In this document: positions 37,201 to 50,000 of the stretch, piece after piece
Layout of the letters: each line of letters starts with the position of its first letter
Numbering within the stretch: the stretch's first letter is position 1
Source of the DNA: Campylorhamphus procurvoides
Lineage: Eukaryota; Chordata; Aves; Passeriformes; Dendrocolaptidae
NCBI GenBank assembly: GCA_013396655.1
Contig: WBMV01004353.1
Location: 1,206,418 to 1,270,417 of the forward strand
DNA length: 64,000 bases
Direction: 5' to 3'
Notes under the pieces: generated by a model
Database searches by the model: none
Seen by the model: only the letters and a program-made list of their open reading frames with translations
Told to the model about the DNA's origin: nothing
Made by a program: the position numbers and the translations under genes

Positions 37201-40200
37201 TGAAAATAGAAGATACAGAGGAGAGTAATGATGATGATGGTCATGACAGTGGTGATATTGATCATGAGGAATATCTCAGCAACACCTGGAAAGAAGCAGC
37301 CCATGAAGAAGAGGAGAGAATCCAGAGTAATGACCAGGAGAGCACCAGTACTGAGCATGAAGGGGAAGGAATGACTGAGGATGATGCTGCCGTTCTTAGA
37401 GAGACCGAGCATTTCCAAAATGTCAAGATTGAAGACCTTATTCACTCTGAACAAGGCGATTCCAATCATGAGCCACCTAATTCTGACAGCAAGCAACAAC
37501 TGAAACCGAGTAGCCCTGTTCAGAGCATGAATCCAGTGGAAAGTGAAGATAAGGTAAATTAAAATAATATTGAAATACTACAAAAAGGGGGAGAGTGACC
37601 AGTTTGAAAATTAAATTCCTCATGATTGAAATGATATTTGAGAGAAAAGCAGGTATAGTAGTTTATTAATATACAGAAGTCTTATCTCCCCTTTTATTGA
37701 CTATTCATCTGGTTCATGCTGTGTCATTGCACATAGAGCTTTTAGATGAACTGTACCAGAAAGGAAGTGAACACAATTCGTGTAAGAACTCCAGACCCGA
37801 TGGGCTGTGTAATGAAACATGCAAATAAATATGGATAAAGAGATACAAAGCCTGAAACCTGAAGCTTACTAGGACAGCCTGTTCACTCCTCTCTCAGAGA
37901 TTTTAAACATTCCTATACAAAAGTGAACAGCTTGGAAAGGCAGGGATAGAGTCCACAGAATAATTATGAGAAACCCAGGCCTTAATGAGTTCCTGTTTCT
38001 CCAACTCCTACTTTATTTTTCTCCCCAAATAACAAGAGCACATTAATACTACCAGAGGCTTTAAGCTCTTCTCGCACATCTTGCATAGCAACCTCTCTCT
38101 GGTGCACGCAGAACAAACCGTGCCTCAGTCAGCTCTGTGTTTTGACCTGAGAAAATTTTGCCCAAGTATTTTTTTTCTTCCTTCCCAAGATTTACCACAG
38201 CTTCTGCTTATGCCTCTGTGACTGTACAGGTTAAGACCACGGGCAGCTCCTATGGTGAGGTGGAAAGTGTCAACAACAGGAGTGAGAAGGCTCTCCTGGG
38301 TAAGCCCCAAGCAAAGCCATCCTGCAACTCCTAAATCTCTGCAGCTGGGGAATCTGGTGGTCTGTATTTCTTTTCTGCCTTTTGCAGCACACAATTTCAC
38401 GTGACTGAACTGTGCTTGTGCATAGCCCTGCATCACAGTTACATTCCCAGAGTTTCCCTTCTGTACACCCTCGGATTTAGTCATTTGTTTGTGAAAAACA
38501 TTTGTAGTCAGTGTGTAAATTTTGGGTTCATACAGAAATGGGAATTCTCATGCATTGAAAGCTTTCAGTTTCAGAACAGTAGCTTGAATTCAGCTAGGAG
38601 TGGGACAAATGCCAGTGCTTGATTCAGCAAAGAGAGATGGGGTATGTTTCATCAAAGGAAGCTGGAAGTGAATGTCAGTCCTTAGAGAAGAAATAGCTTT
38701 TTCTGGGAAAATTATTTCCCCTTCCAATTCAAACCTGGAACTGATAGAATTTAAAGTTTGGCTTGATTTATTCAACATGAGATCCAGCTTCATTTTAATA
38801 AACTTAAAAATGCGCTTGACTTCTTGGTGAATACTGGGCTGTATTTTGCTTTGACTGCCAGTATCTGACAAACACTTGGCTTCATCCCATCACCTCTAAC
38901 AGTCCCTCCTTCTTGCTGTGATCCCTAGACCCATGCTGGAACTTCCACTGCAAAAGAGGTAAAGTCTGCCACGTGGACAAACAAGGGAAACCCCACTGTG
39001 CCTGCCAAGATCCTGCTGCTTGCCCTTCCACCAAAGACTATGAGCGTGTAAGTATTTCATATAGCGCACAGCACCAGGGAAAGCCAACTAAAGTGTTTGC
39101 AACACATCCCCCCTACTGTTATTTAGAATAATTCTACCCTAAAAAGCATGCAAATTTGTTGAGTGATGCCAGGAATTGCAGAAGTAATTATAAAGTACCC
39201 AAACTCATTGACTTCTCACATGTCCTCTAGGTTTGTGGTACAGATAACAAGACTTATGATGGCACGTGTCAACTCTTTGGCACCAAATGTCAACTGGAAG
39301 GGACAAAAATGGGACGCCAGCTGCACCTAGACTATATGGGCTCCTGCAAATGTAAGGCTTGTTTTTCCGTGAAGAATTCACCTAGGTCTAAAGAGACAGT
39401 ACCCTTAACCATCAGCCAACCCTAAATTACCTTTCTTCCTGTGCTCTGCCACTTTTGCATCAGTTATCTGCTAATTAAGACATTCAAATCCTAAACACAT
39501 CTAAAACTTCACTCTTTCTGCACCTGAGGGTATTAAGTATTAAGCATCTGAAACCTAGAGACATCTCTCCTGTGCTTACATCAATTTATTGTCAACCTTA
39601 TCTTCACCTTGCACCATCTTATATGTTCCCAGCACTACAGCCTCTGAAGATTCTTTAAATAACATGACCAGCAAAACAGTATTTTAAGAGTTAATAAATG
39701 AAAACGTCCAGTCCAAATTCCCATGCAGCAGTCAGGATCTAAAAGTCAGAACTTATTGCCGAGCTCATTAATTGCTGCATAAGGTAGGAGGAAAGTGCAC
39801 TCCCAGCCAGCATATTCCTTTGCTGTAAAAAACTGTTTTCATGCAACTGAGTGATCACAGTTTTACTGCACAACTATGCTCAGAAGCTGCACATATATAT
39901 AAAGGTTGTGGCTTGCACAACTGGTTAAGCATGTGAACCAGAGAATTGTATATTTACATTTGAATTCATTAGTTGCATTCAGAATTTTATGCATTAACAG
40001 CTCCATCAATCTTAAGTTTGATAGTGAGAATCAAATCTAACTGGGCTCAGAAATGCTCGAATGGGGACTTAGCAGGTCACCTGTTAACAAAAGCTTTCCT
40101 GTTTGGCACAGACATCCCCCCCTGTACTGATTATGAAGTGGATCAGTTTCCCCTCCGGATGCGGGACTGGCTCAAAAACATCCTTATGCAATATTATGAA

Positions 40201-43200
40201 CGTGATCTGAACACTTCTGGAATTCTAACTGAAAAGCAAAGGAGTAAGGTCAGCAATCCTTTTCAAGTAAGACCATGAGGATACACTGTTAGAACTTGAT
40301 TAACCATGTGAAAAAAGTGATTCACATCACACGAGTTCTCCTATTTCCTATGAGCGTTCCCTTTCTGGTTGAGGCAATTTAGACTCAGTCAGAGTCACAA
40401 GTTGCAAAACACACTTACAAGTCCCCTCTCACTCATTTAAGCTGAGACACATTTCTGCTATGAATGTCCCTCTTGTTCAAAAACTGCAAGCCAAGTGTAT
40501 AACTTCAAAGTCAGGGTCACCAGATAAGTCAGAATTAGGGCACATTTAGGTAAATATCACATGCTTGAGAAGATGTGAAACAGCTTCTGTTTAGGGAAGC
40601 TCTGTGACAAACCTCTCAAAGATCAACTAATACATAGATAAGGATGTCCCAATTCATGCAGTCAATGCCATTTTCCAAAGGACTTGAGGAAACTAAGCAG
40701 CCATAAGATGTTTTTAAAGGTACAGATGCCATAGCTGCCTAAAACCCCATAGGTTAAGTTAAACCAAGACCTGTGCTGCTCTAACTCTGAAGTAGGAGGT
40801 ACATGCAGTGTGTCACAGCACATTTATACAAAATATGCCTGAGCAACACCAAAGACTAATGACACACTTACCAAGAGGGACATGGCCCTGCCCAGAATAT
40901 CTCATACTAAGTGGCATTAGTGAGGTGATTTTTGAGATTGTTTATTTTACAGCAAAACCTGAGTTGCTCACCACAGGCCACAATATGTGATAAAACTGGT
41001 TTAAACTCCTACTAACTTGAGGCTACTGCCCCCATTAGCTGAGCCTGACAATTGAGCCTCAGGAATTTCACTTCCTTTTCAATTACTACCCAAGTTGACA
41101 GGGACAGCAACAAAAATCACCTGGACTACCCGAAGCAAGCTTTTCATGCTGTGTATGGACACAAACACAAAGACCCATTTTCCCAGTGGTATTTCATCAA
41201 GATTCTCCCAAACACCACCTTGCTGCATAGTTCTCTTCAGGACAGATCTTCATACCAAAACAAACAAATATCAATTTCTATGTTGTGTTCAGGTCAAAAA
41301 GATCTACCAGAATGAGAAGCGCCTCATGGCTGGTGACCACACGGTTGAGCTGCTCCTGCATGACTTCGAGAAAAATTATCACATGTATGTGTATCCTGTG
41401 CACTGGCAGTTTCATCAGCTTGATCAGCACCCTGTTGACAGGTAAAAAAAAGAAATCTTTGTGGGTTCTGTTCTGGTTTGCTGTTTAAACTCGGGCTGTT
41501 TCAATTTGCTCAACCAGTCAGAGAATTCTATAAACATAGAACCAGTCCCTCAGCTGTCAGAAGCCATCACAGAACTTCTTTCCTCATTATATTCCTAGAG
41601 TAATGTCTCAGGTCAGAACCTGCTGTCCTCTTGCCTTGCATAATCATGTATTACACTGATGCCACGAGCCAGGAAGGAATCCTGTTACTGAAGCTAAGAG
41701 CAACAGGCTGAGTACCAAGGACAGACACCTGTCAGTGCTAATCCACTACTGAGGTATCCATAGTTTTCAACAGTTTAAGGAGCAGATACAATAAGACAGC
41801 ACCAGCTGCTGAGAACATGACCCAGATTTCACGCTTTTGGCCATATCACTCAGTGATGGGATCCATATTTCAAAGCTCCAGGCCCTCAATACCTTGCAAC
41901 AATCACAACGAGCATCTTAGAACACAGCTAAGCACCTTTGCAAGCTTCATCTCCTGAGGATTAACATCAAAACTCCACAACTGATGAGTTGTGAGCAAGT
42001 CACTGCTTGTAATACTTGTAATTACTACACTTGTTCTAGGAAAAAAAATAAAATCTTAGCAAGCAAATAGCAGCAAAACCATTTTAGTTTATCAGATCTA
42101 CATCACCATAACAACATGGGACAGATTCACCATGGAAGCACCACAAACAGAATCCACTGGGGCATCTCTGATAAAGCCACCACTGTGGTCTGCCAGCAGC
42201 TTACATCATCTTTGATAATCCTGATGGTTTATGAACGAAATAAAGCTCTACATACTCGCTCTTTCTTTCAGATTATTAATACACTCAGAGTTGGCACCTT
42301 TGAGAGCCTCCCTTGTTCCCATGGAACACTGCATAACCCGTTTCTTCCAAGAGTGTGATGGAGACCACGACAAACTCATTGCTTTGAAGGAATGGTGCCA
42401 CTGCTTTGGGATTAAAGAAGGTAAACATAAAAGGACAAGAAGATGTACCTGACAAAATGTTCCTATCAAAACCAGGCACACCCTCAGACCACAACATAAG
42501 GCATAGAAATTGTAACCAGAAGCTCATGGCTATTGTGCTGAGAGACACATGGAACAGTAATGACAAGACTGCAGAAGGTGCAAAGTTCTAAATTCTTTTC
42601 ATAAAGAGAAGAAAAAAGTCTGCATCTCAAGAACCACTCTATTTTATCCTTCAGTGTGAAAGGAAAGGCAAAGTGAGCTTGCACTTTTAAATCAGTGGTC
42701 AAAGCATATTGATTGAAAATGAATTTAAAGATCTCAAGCCAGGCAGGGAAAACAACCAAGATCTCTCACTGATCACCTGGAGATTGGTCAGCCTCTAGAC
42801 TACTATATCCATCACAAATGCTCTCATCACACTGCAGTCTATTTCACCTAATCTGTTGGTTGCAACACGTGCTCAGATGGTGCCCCACCAGACTCAGAAG
42901 GCCTAGGCAGGGGCAGGGACAGTTTCCAAATCCTAAATGGGATAGGCACATGTTTGGTTCGGTTCAATCCACTTTGAGAACATCTCTAGGATAGTAAAAG
43001 GTTTGGTGCTAATGTGCTGGCAATATCTCCAGAATTAGGCAGCAGCTGAATAGAAGTTGTCATGATAGTAATTGCACGATTGTATTCAACATATGGCATT
43101 CTTTCACCATCTACCCTCTTCTGATCTAGCCCTGAGTGACAGCTGAACAACACTGCCAGCCACCAAGCAAGGGTTAACAAGGTAGCACAGGTTAATCTCA

Positions 43201-43711
43201 GAAGAGTTATGTGACAGAAGGCATTGGCTAAATGTGCAGACTGAATAAGTGTGTTCAAAATCCTACTAGGAAGTCCCTAATTTTAAGTGGAGGATGATTC
43301 TGATCGGAGGTCAGACACATAGAGGCTTCACTCTTCCCGGAATTTTTCTGGCTCCTCTGATGACAATTTAGCAGTCACAAAACACAATGATTGCTCATTC
43401 ATAGGGTCAATCATTTGTTAAGAGGAGGTTGGAAGGGATTCTTGACTCATAAACAGATCCAGGAGACCTAACACTAGAAAAAAAGAAAGCACCACTCAAG
43501 AAGGGTCTAAATTAACATATCCCCAGTTGACAGCAGCAACCATACTTGTTTTTTGTTAGGGACAGCGTTCCCCTGCATGAGTCCTCTGAAACTTTAGCAT
43601 TTCACTTTATTGATGGTGATACAGCATAAAAATGTCTTTTTGGCATAAAATGTTTACAATGTTTTCTTCTTCTTTGTTGCAGAAGACATAAATGAAAATC
43701 TCCTTTTCTGA
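34222..43711 (+). CDS. SPARCL1: SPARC-like protein 1 (hevin/SC1), complete coding region
   Basis: Secreted calcium-binding matricellular glycoprotein. It is anti-adhesive, binds collagen and promotes synapse formation in brain. Coding exons are 34222-34275, 34401-34454, 36390-37553, 38230-38254, 38929-39047, 39231-39351, 40112-40248, 41293-41441, 42272-42420 and 43683-43711, giving 666 codons against 664 in human. Domains: signal peptide 1-16; long acidic, poorly conserved region to about 432; follistatin-like/Kazal domain from about 433, starting D-P-C-W, to about 513; extracellular calcium-binding domain 514-658. EF-hand 2 loop is residues 637-648 (D637, D639, D641, E648). The C-terminal [12 protein letters not shown] differs from human at one position. 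It is transcribed away from DMP1 and towards NUDT9. The 25-nt exon is inferred from phase and length; everything else is clear. An extra Cys at 650 is unusual. Confidence 0.97.
34401..34454 (+). CDS. SPARCL1: SPARCL1 second coding exon
   Basis: 54 bases, 18 codons ([18 protein letters not shown]), phase 0 at both ends. The acceptor is TCTATTTTAG and the donor AAG|GTACTC. It forms the start of the mature acidic region. Confidence 0.9.
36390..37553 (+). CDS. SPARCL1: SPARCL1 large acidic exon
   Basis: 1164 bases, 388 codons, from the acceptor TTTTTCTCTAAG to the donor AAG|GTAAAT, phase 0 at both ends. There is no in-frame Met near its 5' end, so the exon starts 24 bases before the first plausible alternative start. 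It encodes residues 37-424, rich in Glu, Asp, Ser, His and Gln, with Glu/Asp clusters such as [13 protein letters not shown]. This part of SPARCL1 evolves fast and is thought to bind calcium with low affinity. Confidence 0.97.
38230..38254 (+). CDS. SPARCL1: SPARCL1 candidate 25-nt micro-exon
   Basis: The previous exon ends in phase 0 but the next one must be entered with one base already read (G|AC CCA TGC gives D-P-C), so a linking exon is required. This 25-base segment has a pyrimidine-rich acceptor ending TGTACAG and a donor ATG|GTGAGG. It starts in phase 0, ends in phase 1 and supplies exactly the missing G. It encodes VKTTGSSY plus the first base of Asp. Human SPARCL1 has a similarly short linker (MRVHAVD) at this spot. 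Confidence 0.7.
38929..39047 (+). CDS. SPARCL1: SPARCL1 follistatin-like exon
   Basis: The acceptor is TGATCCCTAG and the donor CGT|GTAAGT. It encodes residues 434-472, [13 protein letters not shown] onward to DYER. The cysteines at 435, 440, 446, 456, 458 and 464 match the EGF-like half of the SPARC follistatin domain. Confidence 0.96.
39231..39351 (+). CDS. SPARCL1: SPARCL1 Kazal-like exon
   Basis: The acceptor is TGTCCTCTAG and the donor AAAT|GTAAGG. It encodes residues 473-512 plus the first base of Tyr513. It contains [13 protein letters not shown] with an N-K-T glycosylation sequon at 478 and Cys 474, 485, 492 and 511 of the Kazal fold. Confidence 0.96.
40112..40248 (+). CDS. SPARCL1: SPARCL1 EC-domain exon 1
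   Basis: The acceptor is GTTTGGCACAG and the donor AAG|GTCAGC. It encodes residues 514-558, starting [20 protein letters not shown]. The RMRDWLKN helix carries Arg and Asn residues used by SPARC for collagen binding. Confidence 0.96.
41293..41441 (+). CDS. SPARCL1: SPARCL1 EC-domain exon 2 (first EF-hand)
   Basis: The acceptor is TTGTGTTCAG and the donor ACAG|GTAAAA. It encodes residues 559-607 plus two bases of Arg608: [16 protein letters not shown], then [20 protein letters not shown], which forms the first, variant EF-hand loop. Confidence 0.96.
42272..42420 (+). CDS. SPARCL1: SPARCL1 EC-domain exon 3 (second EF-hand)
   Basis: The acceptor is CTCTTTCTTTCAG and the donor GAAG|GTAAAC. It encodes residues 609-657, with [12 protein letters not shown] followed by the loop [14 protein letters not shown]. 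Residue 650 is Cys (TGC) where human has Gly, giving W-C-H-C-F-G. Confidence 0.96.
43683..43711 (+). CDS. SPARCL1: SPARCL1 last coding exon
   Basis: The acceptor is TTTGTTGCAG. The exon completes Glu658 and encodes DINENLLF followed by TGA. Human ends DIDENLLF. The 3' UTR continues to about 44.12 kb. Confidence 0.95.
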
Positions 43712-44099
43712 ACCTGGCTGAAAAGATGTGCTGCACTAGAACTGGTGAAATTTGTGAATCTTGTTTATTTCTGTGATTAACTGCTTCATAGCTTTCAAGA
43801 CAAAGGTGGCATAGGGTTCACTGCATTCTTGTCAAATAACACAGGTGCACAAAATTTCTACATTCATTAACAGCAGAAAAATTTACCTACTCCAATTGGT
43901 CCATAGCTAAACAACCAGTGTTTTCCCCCACGTATCTCCATGATCTCACTGAACCCATACCTGATACTAACCTAAAGACAGAGCTGTTCACAGAACTCTT
44001 CAGTAGAATGAGAGATTTTAGGTTTTGCCATACACTGAAATGGGACTTGTTTCCTTTATTTACTATATTGTCAGCTTAACATTCTGCATAGAAATCTTA

Positions 44100-44105
44100 A
44101 ATAAA
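44100..44105 (+). terminator. SPARCL1 poly(A) signal AATAAA
   Basis: Canonical AATAAA about 390 bases after the SPARCL1 stop codon, followed within 25-40 bases by a T-rich, TGT-containing downstream element (ATGTTTTTTTTGTC). This is the best transcript end in the interval. Confidence 0.75.
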
Positions 44106-44120
44106 AGTCTATGTAAATAC

Positions 44121-46440
44121 ATGTTTTTTTTGTCAGATCTTTGTTAAAAAAAAGGTACCAAGACAACAGAAAGGTTCAATGAAAACTTCATTTCAGATTT
44201 AAAGAGGGAGAAGAGAACAGTATAGATCATATACACCAATCCTGAAACCATAATTGCTAAAATACATGGGCGAAAAAAAAAAAAAATCAGTGCTTTTCAG
44301 GTCCTTCTTTCCCCACTCCTTGAAGCACAGCAGTAACAGCACCAATGCCACACAGCAGAACTCCTGCTGACAAACATATGAGCAGGGTGAGTGTAGATGC
44401 CCACCAAGACTGCTTAGCAGCAGGCCCACCATCACAAGGAACAGAGGATATCACAGCTCCTTATTCTCCTCAGCAGACACATTCTTCCTTCATCCCACAG
44501 AAGCACCGACTAGTGCTACCACTTTCTGAGAAAAAATGGTCAATATTTCTTTCACCATCTTCCTTCTTTTGCTTGCATCAAGACTGGAACAAATTTAAGC
44601 ATAAAAAACAGGACAGGATGAAATTATCCCTGAATCCCATTAACTTTGTGATTTTATTTTTGAGCACTTCACTGAAAACACTCCAAGCACACTCTGCTTT
44701 AAGACTGTTAAATAGTTTAAATAGCCAAATGCTATTGCTACAAAGGAAGATCAGAAAACATGCTTCACCTCAGCCATGTCACCTTTCCAATGAAAAGAAC
44801 ATGGAATTCAGAAATGATATTTTGGTAGCTTAAGTAGTGGAAGTCCACTTGCTAATCTGGTCTTGAACCAGCAAGGGCTGCTGATGACAGTCCAACACCA
44901 TCCTGTTGCCCTGGGAGACAATGCACCAAGCTATGACTACATTCAACACAGGAACTTCCTACACAAACCAAAGATTATTTCCCAGCAAGACCAATTTCAC
45001 TGAGTTTTTCCCATGAGCCTGACTTGTTGCTCACTTCACATTCTTTAACATCACACATTAACAGTAGTGTATATTAAGCAATCTGGATTGCACGTACGAA
45101 AGCATATTTTCTGTGCTAATTCCATTTGGAAAAGATCATCTCTCTGGAACAGCAAATGTGTCAGGGAGAAAGTAATTTTGACAGCACTTGCTCTGCCTGG
45201 CTTCAGCTTGTTGCTTATTTGCTCTTTCTGCAGCCAAGACTCAGCCACCTTAAACCAATCATATATAGTTCACACAAGGGTAACTCACAAGAGATGGACC
45301 TACTCCCCACTGAGGCCAGTACTCGCCACCGCTCTGCTCAACACAAGTATTAGAAAAGGATACAGTGAAGTGGAATTTATCAGGGCAAACAGGGAAGGTT
45401 TGTCCTTTAAATAGTCCAAGTTCTGCAGGGCAAATAATGACCACCCCCAAGGTGGTTACAGCTGTAGATATATGAAGTAGGTAACACATTAAGGGGCAGA
45501 TCAGCATCCCACCTGATGAGCTGTTGATGTCAATGGTCTCAGACTGATCCAACATAATGCCAGCTGCTTCTGAACCACACCCTACAAGGTTTTCCCCAGA
45601 TACACATATTACACTTACTAGTAAAATAATCACTAAACAGAAGGACCAAGCAAGGACCACAGTTGAAAACTTATTTTCAAGAGCTCTTTCATTAGCTGTT
45701 TGTTTAACCTGCACATAGTTGGAAGGCAGAAAGCACAGCTCTCAAACTGCAAGTACACTTCTGGGACTTGCTGACCTCAATTCACAAGCTCCCATTTCTT
45801 CTGGAAAAAGAAAGTATTTACATTGTCTGTCAGTCAGCAGCTTCAGTACTGTAGGTATATCACCCGAGTACTCCTCCAGCATCACTGAAGTGCAAAACAC
45901 TACAGTCTACATTGAAAAAACACACAACAAATACTGCTCTTATAACACACACACTTCCATTGCCAACCCTTTCTTCAGAAAAGATTAAGACAACTAGCAG
46001 CAATTACTCATTGACTAAAAACACAGGGAGAAATGTCAGCATCTGTTGTGCAGCTCCTGCTAGCAGCATAAACACCACAGAAAACCCACATCAGCCTCCT
46101 GACTGCAAATTACTCACATTAGCTAAATGCCAAAAAACAGCACAATTTACAAGATTATACTTTAAGGCTGCTCTTTCCAATGATTCTGTTTATGGTACAG
46201 TCTCCCCAACAGCTATACTGCCATAAACAGTGGGAAAAGTGACCTCAAAATCCAGCTCCCCAAATCAGTCATCAAATGTCATCCTCCAACAGTTATCTTT
46301 TTTAGACAGAGGCACTGTCACACATTCAGATGTGAATACCATCCATGCTGTAAACTAAAGAGTAATTAAATGTGAAAACTAATCTCCCAGAAAATCACCG
46401 CAAAGACATGTTAAGTGAAATGAGTCAGAAAAGAAACTTC
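44121..46440. other. SPARCL1-NUDT9 tail-to-tail spacer
   Basis: About 2.3 kb between convergent poly(A) signals. It is AT-rich unique DNA with a short A run (44275-44286) and a short CA run near 45945. Open frames are short and none is family-like. I see no gene here. Confidence 0.65.
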
Positions 46441-46442
46441 AC

Positions 46443-46448
46443 TTTATT
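46443..46448 (-). terminator. NUDT9 candidate poly(A) signal AATAAA
   Basis: On the minus strand this reads AATAAA, about 400 bases beyond the NUDT9 stop codon. It is the first canonical signal after the stop and gives a 3' UTR of ordinary length. Confidence 0.6.
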
Positions 46449-46845
46449 ATGTAGCACTTAAATTAAGTCATTATCCAGGTTATCCTACAAGGATTAGTTC
46501 CTGACAAGGAATCAGTGCAAAAATAGAGCTAAAATGAACAGCCTCAGCCAGTCAGAATCCCAGTGTGGCCATGCAGATCTGCAGATATGATCAAACAGCT
46601 GCAAATAATGAAGACAAGAAAGCAAAGCCAGGTCAGAGCTCCTCCTTCATCTCATTTCACACTAGCTAAGAAATCAAACGAAGCAATCTGAAGTCTCTGA
46701 AAAAGCCTCTATTTATCACTATGCAGTCTTTTTTCCAGCTGAATTATGTAGAATTTTCGGGAATTCTGCTGAAAACGACAATGTCATCAGTTTCAAGGCT
46801 GGAAAACATATTCTCTTCTTGGTGTCTGTGAGTTCCTTGTTGAAG

Positions 46846-47021
46846 TCACTCAGGGCACTCAGGTCCAGGATCCTCACTCCAGTGGGCTCCCCGTTTCTCG
46901 GTCACAAGCTTAATGAAGTAGCTGTGACTTGCATACAGCTCAAGCTTCTCACTAATGTCAACCCACTTCACTGCTCCAGCATCATCACCGGCTTCCAGAG
47001 GCAAATTATCCATTGTCTCAC
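46846..47021 (-). CDS. NUDT9: NUDT9 last coding exon
   Basis: The acceptor is GTGAACAG above 47021. It completes Gly284 and encodes residues 285-341, [19 protein letters not shown] through [20 protein letters not shown] to a TGA at 46848-46846. This is the conserved C-terminal part of the ADP-ribose pyrophosphatase fold. The last residues differ from human. Confidence 0.97.
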
Positions 47022-50000
47022 CTGTTCACAAAACAAGAGTTAGGACATGCCATTGCAGCTTTTTCCTCTCACATCTAAACATTCCCCCCTTCCACAATGC
47101 TCCTTCACAGGCAGCAACCTATAACTGGTTCTTGGAGAAAAACCAATTAAGTTGCTCACTGATTCTGTGCCAGAAATCTTTCTCAAACCTGCACTTTTTC
47201 AAGGCAAATCTGAGTGGCAGAGGCGATGTTAACTCCTTGTCATCACTCCTAGGGTACCATTAGCAGTATGAAAAGTTACTGGAAATCTTCAGGACAACAT
47301 GTACTCACTACCTCAAGTTTAGCCAATCCCTCTGCTTTGATTTTTGTTTGTTTGCCTAACATTTGATTGCTGCTTTTCTCAGATATTATTCTACAGGACA
47401 AACTGAGTTCTGAAACTTATATGCACTTATGAAAAATAGAATAATTAAAAGTTTACTAAAGGCCCCAGAATCATAAATACTACATTAGGAAGGGATGCAG
47501 AAAGGCTCCTGAATTGCTCTCTCTTTGAAGTTTTTATTCTGTTTCTAAAAAAGAATCCCAGGACTTCACAGACAATAACCAAGGAAATACTTTTAAATTC
47601 TGTATTAGAAACAAACACAAAAGACACAGTATCTCCACTATCTCTGGAGGCTGATAAATCAAGGACCAGTGATATGTGAACCAGTTTGTATCTACTACCC
47701 AAAATTCAGTGAAAATGTCACTATATGAAGTCTCTGACTTAAGTCAGAAACAACTGACTAGATTGATTAATCTTACAGATTAAAAAAATGAGTCCAAGAC
47801 AACAGATCAAAGAATCTAGTCAAATATTTCACACCTGACTTGTGTGGTCTCCCAATTTCACTGCCATTCTAAGCTCACCATAGTTCCCAATTTCAAACCA
47901 ACATATGGAATAAAAGGCAACTAAGAGCACACATGGAGATATTCACCTGTTTCATCATGATAGTTCACAGCCTCTGTCTCCATCCAAGCATTGTCAGTGT
48001 TACGAGGGTCATCCACATATCCTCTGTACACCTAAGGTCCCAAACCAAAACCAGCTCAGTCTCACAACAAACAAGGTGGAAGCAGGAAGATTTCCTTTCT
48101 TCCCTCTGATACATTGGCCCTTAGAGAGTTTTCAACAGGTCCCTTCCATTTCCTACACCATGAGATCCCAAGCACCACAACTTATTTTCATTTCAGCTAC
48201 ACTTTTTCAAGTTCCATACTGCTGTGGGTTACATGCACAGCTCAGGAGGCTTTTACAAGAGACAAAGAGCTCACCACAAAGTGGTCCTGGCTGAACAGAT
48301 TGTGGAGCTGCTTCTCCAATTTTGCTTTCTCCTCAGGTGATTTATCCAAAGAGTTCAAGGCCTCCTCCTGAAATTCTCGCCTCAGGGTAGCGCTGATTTT
48401 CTCCCCTGGATCCACCATCCCCTTAGATGAAGGAAAAGAAACAAGGAGACTTTTTTCAATCCCACAGATTCCACTTGCTTTAACTCCCAGCTCTTAGTAT
48501 ATTACATCCACCTGCATCATACTCTGGACATAGGAGGAACTTTACACTCAGCTGTAAAAATCAAGCACACATGCCCTTTACAACCTGCAATGGAATAAAC
48601 TGTGCCTGCATTTATTTCTGGTCAGAAACAAACAAGAATATCACCTTGCAATGCAGAAACAGCAGAAGGCATGCCAGCTGATGCTTGGGCAAAGCTAGTC
48701 CAAGGAGCATTTTTGCTCACCTCTGCAACACAAAGTCATTCATCAAAAAGCACTCTTCTATCACACACATGCCAGTTGCCACCTCATGGCCTCACCATCA
48801 GGGAGATATCAATGTCTCTGGAGCTTTGCCCTTACCCCTGGAATGGCCCACTCCCCACAGTCTCTCCTCTTGATAGCTACGAACTGCAAGATGTTTTTGC
48901 CAGTAACTGGATGAGCAACTTTATTGCCACTTGCGTCTCTTTTCCACCTGCAGCAAATGACAAACAAGAACATGTTTTGCTGCTTCTTGGCAGAAAAGGG
49001 CATGAGAGAGGAACAGCAAGGCGCCCATGCTGCCACCTGAGCGAGCACAAACAAAGCAAAACATAAACAGTCAGGGGGGACTGATGGATGCCATCTGTCA
49101 GGATCACAGCCAAGGGCAAAATACTAAGGGCACACCTCTGCCATCTGTGTTTTCCTCAGCCAAAAGGGGCAGAACCACTCAAGAGCTACATTTCTGTGGC
49201 CACGCTGACAGCAGCAGCTCCTCTGAAAGCCGTGCCTGGCACATCCAGTCAGTTCCTGCTGGAACAGATTGGTTGTGCAGCTGCAGCACCTCTGCACCTC
49301 TCACTCAGCACAAGGGCACAAACACCCACCACTGCCTTCAGTGAAGGATTAAGAACTACCAATAGTTAAAGCAAAAAGCTGTCTAAACAACAAATAAACC
49401 AGAACCAGCATGTCTTTTACATTCAAGGAAGCAACTCAGTAGCATCAGCATCCTTCTGAAAAGGGGAAGAACTAAAATGCACCAGGATGATTTTTCACAA
49501 TGCTTATACCCTCAGCATGGCACTTCCTGGCTTGCACCTTTGTTAACTACAGTCTTTTCTGAATGCTTTGTGTAAAATAAGTTAGCATGTACACACAGAT
49601 CCTGCTGGCAAAATCACATTAAAACAAAGCACACACTGACCAAAAGAGGATCTTAAGCCTACCTCCTCCTATAAAACACTAAGTCAAGTTAGTGTTTCCA
49701 ACTAACAAAAGCAGGAACACAGCTTTCTTTTATTTTTTTTTTTGCAATTAAGTCATTATGAAAAAAAAAATCTATTCTTGCATTTTAATTTTGCATGCCT
49801 CATCTAAGGCCTCTTGGCAGTATAGTATCAAAGTATCACATAATCCTTTCAATTCTTATATTTGTTACTGAAGATTCTTTGTATAATGTATTTCTAATGA
49901 ATTATGCTTTCTTGGCTTTTTTAATCTGCTTCCTCAGCGTTTCAGAAGCAATTGCTTGTGATTAGAAGTGAATCCTTACTCTTGGCCTTTGTCATGTGTT

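Noticed and set aside
36489..37499. Minus-strand hydrophobic frames opposite the SPARCL1 acidic exon
   Set aside because: Antisense of Glu/Asp/Ser codons reads as Phe/Leu/Ser; they are shadows.
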